Below are positions 7,542-10,480 of a DNA stretch of 10,480 nucleotides, piece after piece. The DNA is taken from contig SYFN01000162.1 in assembly GCA_005800405.1 (NCBI GenBank), positions 1 through 10,480 of the forward strand, given 5' to 3'. Numbering within the stretch: position 1 is the first letter of the stretch; each line of letters opens with the position of its first letter. A program made the translations under genes and the position numbers. The stretch comes from Burkholderiales bacterium (GTDB lineage: Bacteria; Pseudomonadota; Gammaproteobacteria; Burkholderiales; Burkholderiaceae_D). The notes below the pieces were generated by a model. The model did no database searches. It saw only the letters and a list, made by a program, of their open reading frames with translations, and was not told the origin of the DNA.

Positions 7542-8162
7542 ATGAAACTTTTATTCGACCTGTTTCCGGTCATTCTGTTTTTTCTCGTTTTCAAGGTCGC
7601 GGGTGCAAACCCAGAAGCGGCGCAGGCATTCGGAGCTCACTACCTTTCGGGTCTGGTTTCCGGCGGCGAAGTCAGTCTGGCACAAGCACCCATATTACTT
7701 GCCACGGCAGTGGCGATTCTGGCGACGATCGCACAGATTGGCTGGTTGCTGGCCAGACGCAAGCCAGTCGACGATATGCTCTGGGTGTCGTTGGGCATCA
7801 TCGTTTTGTTTGGTGGCGCCACAATTTATTTTCATGATGAGCAATTCATCAAGCTCAAGCCCACTGTGCTCTACTGGTGCTTTTCACTGGCCTTTCTCGT
7901 GAGTCCTATTTTGTTTGGTAAAAATCTCATGCGTTCAATGATGGGAAAGCAACTGAACTTGCCCGATCCGGTCTGGACCCGCCTGAACCTCGCTTGGGGA
8001 CTCTTTTTTGCCGGGATGGGAGCGGTCAATCTCTATGTGGCCTTCAGCTTCCCCCTTGCTTTCTGGGTGAATTTCAAATTGTTCGGCTTTCTTGGTCTGA
8101 TGATCGTTTTCATCATTGCGCAAAGCGTTTACCTTGGCCGTTATCTTAGGGAGGCGGAATGA
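7542..8162 (+). CDS. yciB: Inner-membrane protein YciB (intracellular septation protein A, IspZ)
   Basis: A 206-aa integral membrane protein. The opening [18 protein letters not shown] is the family signature. Hydrophobic segments lie at about 2-20, 48-70, 79-97, 107-126, 148-168 and 173-198. The [11 protein letters not shown] stretch (175-185) near the end is also characteristic. E. coli YciB is ~179 aa; the excess here is mainly in the first periplasmic/loop region (about 22-47), common in betaproteobacteria as I recall. The family is linked to cell-envelope synthesis and cell division and interacts with elongation and division proteins, but its molecular activity is not established. Its stop overlaps the bolA start by 4 bp, which indicates coupled translation. 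Confidence 0.96.
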   Translation: MKLLFDLFPVILFFLVFKVAGANPEAAQAFGAHYLSGLVSGGEVSLAQAPILLATAVAILATIAQIGWLLARRKPVDDMLWVSLGIIVLFGGATIYFHDEQFIKLKPTVLYWCFSLAFLVSPILFGKNLMRSMMGKQLNLPDPVWTRLNLAWGLFFAGMGAVNLYVAFSFPLAFWVNFKLFGFLGLMIVFIIAQSVYLGRYLREAE

Positions 8163-8434
8163 ATCGCGTTGAGACCATCAACACCTTGCTGCGCGAGGAC
8201 TTTGCATCCCTGGAGTGCCAGGTCGACGACGAGTCGGCGCTGCACGCGGGTCACGCAGGGGCTGCCTCTGGTGGTGGGCACTACCGCTTACGGCTGGTAT
8301 CAGCACGCTTTGAAGGCGTGGGTAAAGTCGGCCGCCACCGTCTGGTGTATGATTGCCTGCGCGAGTTGATGCAAAAAGAGATACATGCACTCGCAATGAC
8401 CCTACTGACCCCGGCAGAAGCAGCCGAGAACTGA
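8159..8434 (+). CDS. BolA family protein
   Basis: A 91-aa protein with the BolA fold. Recognisable parts are the [21 protein letters not shown] loop (25-45), the VSARFEGV segment and the RHRLVYDCL helix (59-67). The histidine in RHR is the residue that shares an iron-sulfur cluster with monothiol glutaredoxins in this family. BolA-type proteins act with Grx4-like glutaredoxins in Fe-S trafficking, and E. coli BolA also affects morphology and stress growth. The start ATG lies in an ATGA overlap with yciB, with GGGAGG just upstream inside yciB. Whether it is a BolA or an IbaG-type member is not settled, so no symbol is given. Position between yciB and ppiC is a common betaproteobacterial arrangement. 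Confidence 0.93.
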   Translation: MNRVETINTLLREDFASLECQVDDESALHAGHAGAASGGGHYRLRLVSARFEGVGKVGRHRLVYDCLRELMQKEIHALAMTLLTPAEAAEN

Positions 8435-8491
8435 AGCGGCACTTCTGTAGCTGACGCGGTATTTTTTCCAACATTTTCACTACTACCCCTC

Positions 8492-9271
8492 ATGAAGAAC
8501 TTGAAAATCGCTCGTTTGGTTTTGGCGCTGACCGCATTCGCTTCACTTTCCGCAGTGGCGCAAAACGTCGCTGTCGTCAATGGTAAAGCTATCCCTTCGA
8601 ATCGTGTTGATGCGATGGTCAAGCAGATGGTCCAGCAAGGGCAGCAGGACACGCCTGAAATGCGTGCCATGATCAAAGACGAGTTGATCAACCGTGAAAT
8701 CCTCACGCAGGAAGCGGACCGACAGGGCATAGGCGCCCGCGCCGACATCAAGAACCAGATCGAACTGGCGCGCCAATCCATCGTTATCCGTGCATTTGCA
8801 ACGGAATACCTGACTAAGAATCCGGTCAAAGACGAGGAAATGAAAGCAGAGTATGACAAATTCAAAGTGCAGTCGGGTGGCAAGGAATATCACGCGCGTC
8901 ACATTCTGGTGGAGAAAGAAGATGATGCCAAAAGCATCATCAGCAAGCTGAAATCCGGTACCAAATTCGAAGAATTGACCAAGGGATCAAAAGACCCTGT
9001 TTCTGCGCAGCACGGCGGTGACCTTGGATGGGCGCCTGCAAACGCGTTCGTCAAGCCATTTTCCGACGTTATGGTAGCTCTAAAAACGGGCGAATTTTCT
9101 CAAGTACCGATACAAACTGAGTTCGGTTATCACGTCATCAAACTTGACGAAGTACGCGATGCACAAGTACCCAAATTCGAAGAAGTCAAATCGCAGATAT
9201 CTGAATCGCTGCAACAAAAAAAGCTGCAGACGTTTCAGCAGGATCTGAAGAAGAAAGCAAAAATCCAGTAA
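8492..9271 (+). CDS. Periplasmic peptidyl-prolyl cis-trans isomerase, parvulin (PpiC/SurA-like)
   Basis: A 259-aa exported folding factor. Residues 1-23 form a signal peptide (basic MKNLKIAR, hydrophobic core, cleavage after AVA and before Q24). Residues ~27-115 form a helical SurA-like N-terminal region (VAVVNGKAIPSNRVD...). Residues ~131-222 form one parvulin domain with ARHILV (H137), GGDLGW (175-180) and FGYHVIKLDE (H214). The tail is Lys/Gln rich and helical. It should catalyse proline isomerisation and assist envelope proteins in the periplasm; no lipobox cysteine is seen. It lies 57 bp after bolA and directly before a strong terminator, so it is the last gene of the run. No clear Shine-Dalgarno site precedes the ATG (upstream is CTACTACCCCTC). 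SurA proper is longer, with two parvulin domains. Confidence 0.95.
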   Translation: MKNLKIARLVLALTAFASLSAVAQNVAVVNGKAIPSNRVDAMVKQMVQQGQQDTPEMRAMIKDELINREILTQEADRQGIGARADIKNQIELARQSIVIRAFATEYLTKNPVKDEEMKAEYDKFKVQSGGKEYHARHILVEKEDDAKSIISKLKSGTKFEELTKGSKDPVSAQHGGDLGWAPANAFVKPFSDVMVALKTGEFSQVPIQTEFGYHVIKLDEVRDAQVPKFEEVKSQISESLQQKKLQTFQQDLKKKAKIQ

Positions 9272-9313
9272 GGGATACGGTTGATCTTTTAGTCTGGTTC
9301 CGGTCTTAAGCAC

Positions 9314-9344
9314 AAAGGGCTCCTCGCGGAGCCCTTTGTTTTTT
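9314..9344 (+). terminator. Rho-independent terminator after the parvulin gene
   Basis: A perfect 10-bp stem, AAAGGGCTCC (9314-9323) with GGAGCCCTTT (9328-9337), closes a TCGC tetraloop and is followed by G and six T (9339-9344). It lies 42 bp past the stop of the parvulin gene, in the gap before convergent purL. Read on the minus strand, the same hairpin is followed by GTGCTTAAG, not a U-tract, so it should act efficiently for the rightward operon only. Confidence 0.95.
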
Positions 9345-9402
9345 CAGTGAATGGAAACAGCAAACCCGTACGGCAAGGATTTTCAGAGCTGCCTGCGTGT
9401 CG

Positions 9403-10480
9403 CTAGCCTACCCACCTACGCGCGTTGCGGAACATCCGCATCCAGGGCGCATCCTCACCCCACGCCTCTGGATGCCAGGAATTGAGCACCGTGCGGAACA
9501 CCCGTTCCGGATGGGGCATCATCACCGTAAAACGACCATCACTCGTTGTCACTGAGGTAATCCCCGCCGGTGAACCATTGGGATTATAGGGGTAACGCTC
9601 GGTGACCGCGCCGGTGTTGTCGACGAAGCGCGCTGCCACCAGGACGTCGCTCTGCGTGCCGGTCGCCGAAAAATTGGCAAATCCCTCGCCATGAGCCACC
9701 GCAATCGGTGCCTTGGTCCCAGCCATGCCGGCAAAGAAGATCGACGGTGAGTCCATCACTTCGATCATCGCAAACCGTGCCTCGAACTGCTCCGACTGGT
9801 TACGCGTAAATTTTGGCCAGTGGCTGGCACCCGGAATAATGGATTTCAGGCTGCTCATCATCTGACAGCCGTTACAAATGCCCAGTGCGAAGGTATCGGC
9901 ACGCTGAAAGAAGGCCTGAAACTGCGATGAGAGCTGCTCGTTGAATGAAATCGTTTTCGACCAGCCCTCTCCAGCGCCAAGCACATCACCGTATGAAAAA
10001 CCACCCGCAGCGATCAGCCCTTTGACATCCGCCAGACTGGCGCGACCGGCTATCAGGTCACTCATGTGAACATCAATCGCATCAAACCCCGCCTTGTGCA
10101 TGACCCAGGCGGTTTCCACATGCGAATTCACACCCTGCTCGCGTAAGATCGCTACGCGCGGACGAATGCCGGTGTTGATAAAGGGCGCCGCGATATCGTC
10201 TGAAGGGTCAAAGCTTAGTTTTGGATGGATGCCGGGATCGGTTTCATCAAGGAGGCGGTCATATTCTGCATCGGCGCAAGCGGGGTTATCGCGAAGGCGA
10301 GCAATGCGCCAACTGGTCTCGCTCCAGACGCGATGCAGCGCCACCCGCTTCGCGCTGTAAATAACTTTGGCATCGCGCGTAAGCTCGATCACGCCACGAT
10401 CATTGAGCTTGCCAATGATGTGACTGCAGGCGCCCAGGCCGTGCTCGCGCACGACATGCATGACAGCGGATTTTTGATCC
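9403..10480 (-). CDS. purL: Phosphoribosylformylglycinamidine synthase (PurL), C-terminal part
   Basis: The frame is open through the right edge, with DQKSAV encoded before the first Met at 10461, so this is the C-terminal ~359 residues of the large (~1300 aa) single-chain PurL. The enzyme makes FGAM from FGAR, ATP and glutamine in purine synthesis. Numbering from that Met, residues ~1-90 are the end of the second synthase half ([13 protein letters not shown]...). Residues ~100-352 form the class I glutaminase domain: [30 protein letters not shown], nucleophile C196 in [10 protein letters not shown], and the H317/E319 pair in [10 protein letters not shown]. No defects are visible. It converges on the parvulin gene, leaving 131 bp between the stop codons; I see no terminator of its own in that gap. 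Confidence 0.98.
   Translation of the reverse strand, partial: DQKSAVMHVVREHGLGACSHIIGKLNDRGVIELTRDAKVIYSAKRVALHRVWSETSWRIARLRDNPACADAEYDRLLDETDPGIHPKLSFDPSDDIAAPFINTGIRPRVAILREQGVNSHVETAWVMHKAGFDAIDVHMSDLIAGRASLADVKGLIAAGGFSYGDVLGAGEGWSKTISFNEQLSSQFQAFFQRADTFALGICNGCQMMSSLKSIIPGASHWPKFTRNQSEQFEARFAMIEVMDSPSIFFAGMAGTKAPIAVAHGEGFANFSATGTQSDVLVAARFVDNTGAVTERYPYNPNGSPAGITSVTTSDGRFTVMMPHPERVFRTVLNSWHPEAWGEDAPWMRMFRNARRWVG

Noticed and set aside
8281..8883. 200-codon open frame on the minus strand
   Set aside because: It is antisense to bolA and the parvulin gene; its Ser/Cys/Arg-rich composition is typical of a shadow frame.

Overview
The window looks like a chromosomal segment of a betaproteobacterium, most likely of the Burkholderiales or a close relative. 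This rests on the mid-50s %GC impression, the gene order purL / ppiC / bolA / yciB / msrB / selO, and the protein sequences themselves. Genus cannot be set from the sequence alone. There is no sign of mobile elements, CRISPR, rRNA or tRNA.

Left half (1-5533, minus strand). Six genes read leftwards: a class II aldolase/adducin-like protein, a small HD-domain protein resembling the PhnZ/MIOX mixed-valent di-iron oxygenases, an AlkK/DmdB-type acyl-CoA synthetase, and the Liv-type ABC transporter genes livH, livM and the first 34 codons of livG. Start/stop overlaps couple livH-livM and livM-livG. The aldolase and HD genes are 17 bp apart. A 122-bp gap separates the HD gene from the ligase. The layout suggests uptake of an amino acid or carboxylic acid followed by CoA activation. 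The aldolase-HD pair may belong to the same pathway. No periplasmic binding protein is present in the window, and the substrate is unknown.

Middle and right (5604-9344, plus strand). After a 70-bp divergent gap come selO (protein AMPylase), msrB (methionine-R-sulfoxide reductase), yciB (inner-membrane envelope protein), bolA and a secreted parvulin-type prolyl isomerase. Spacing is tight (18, 12, -4 and 57 bp). The run ends at a clear rho-independent terminator (9314-9344), so it is probably one operon. Its themes are redox/protein repair (selO, msrB, bolA) and envelope upkeep (yciB, ppiC).

Right edge (9403-10480, minus strand). The C-terminal third of purL (purine biosynthesis), including its glutaminase domain, converges on the terminator; its 5' part lies beyond the window.

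Most genes belong to well-known families. The parts least explained by known biology are the aldolase-like/HD-oxygenase-like pair upstream of the ligase and transporter, and the extra two-helix C-terminus of LivM.
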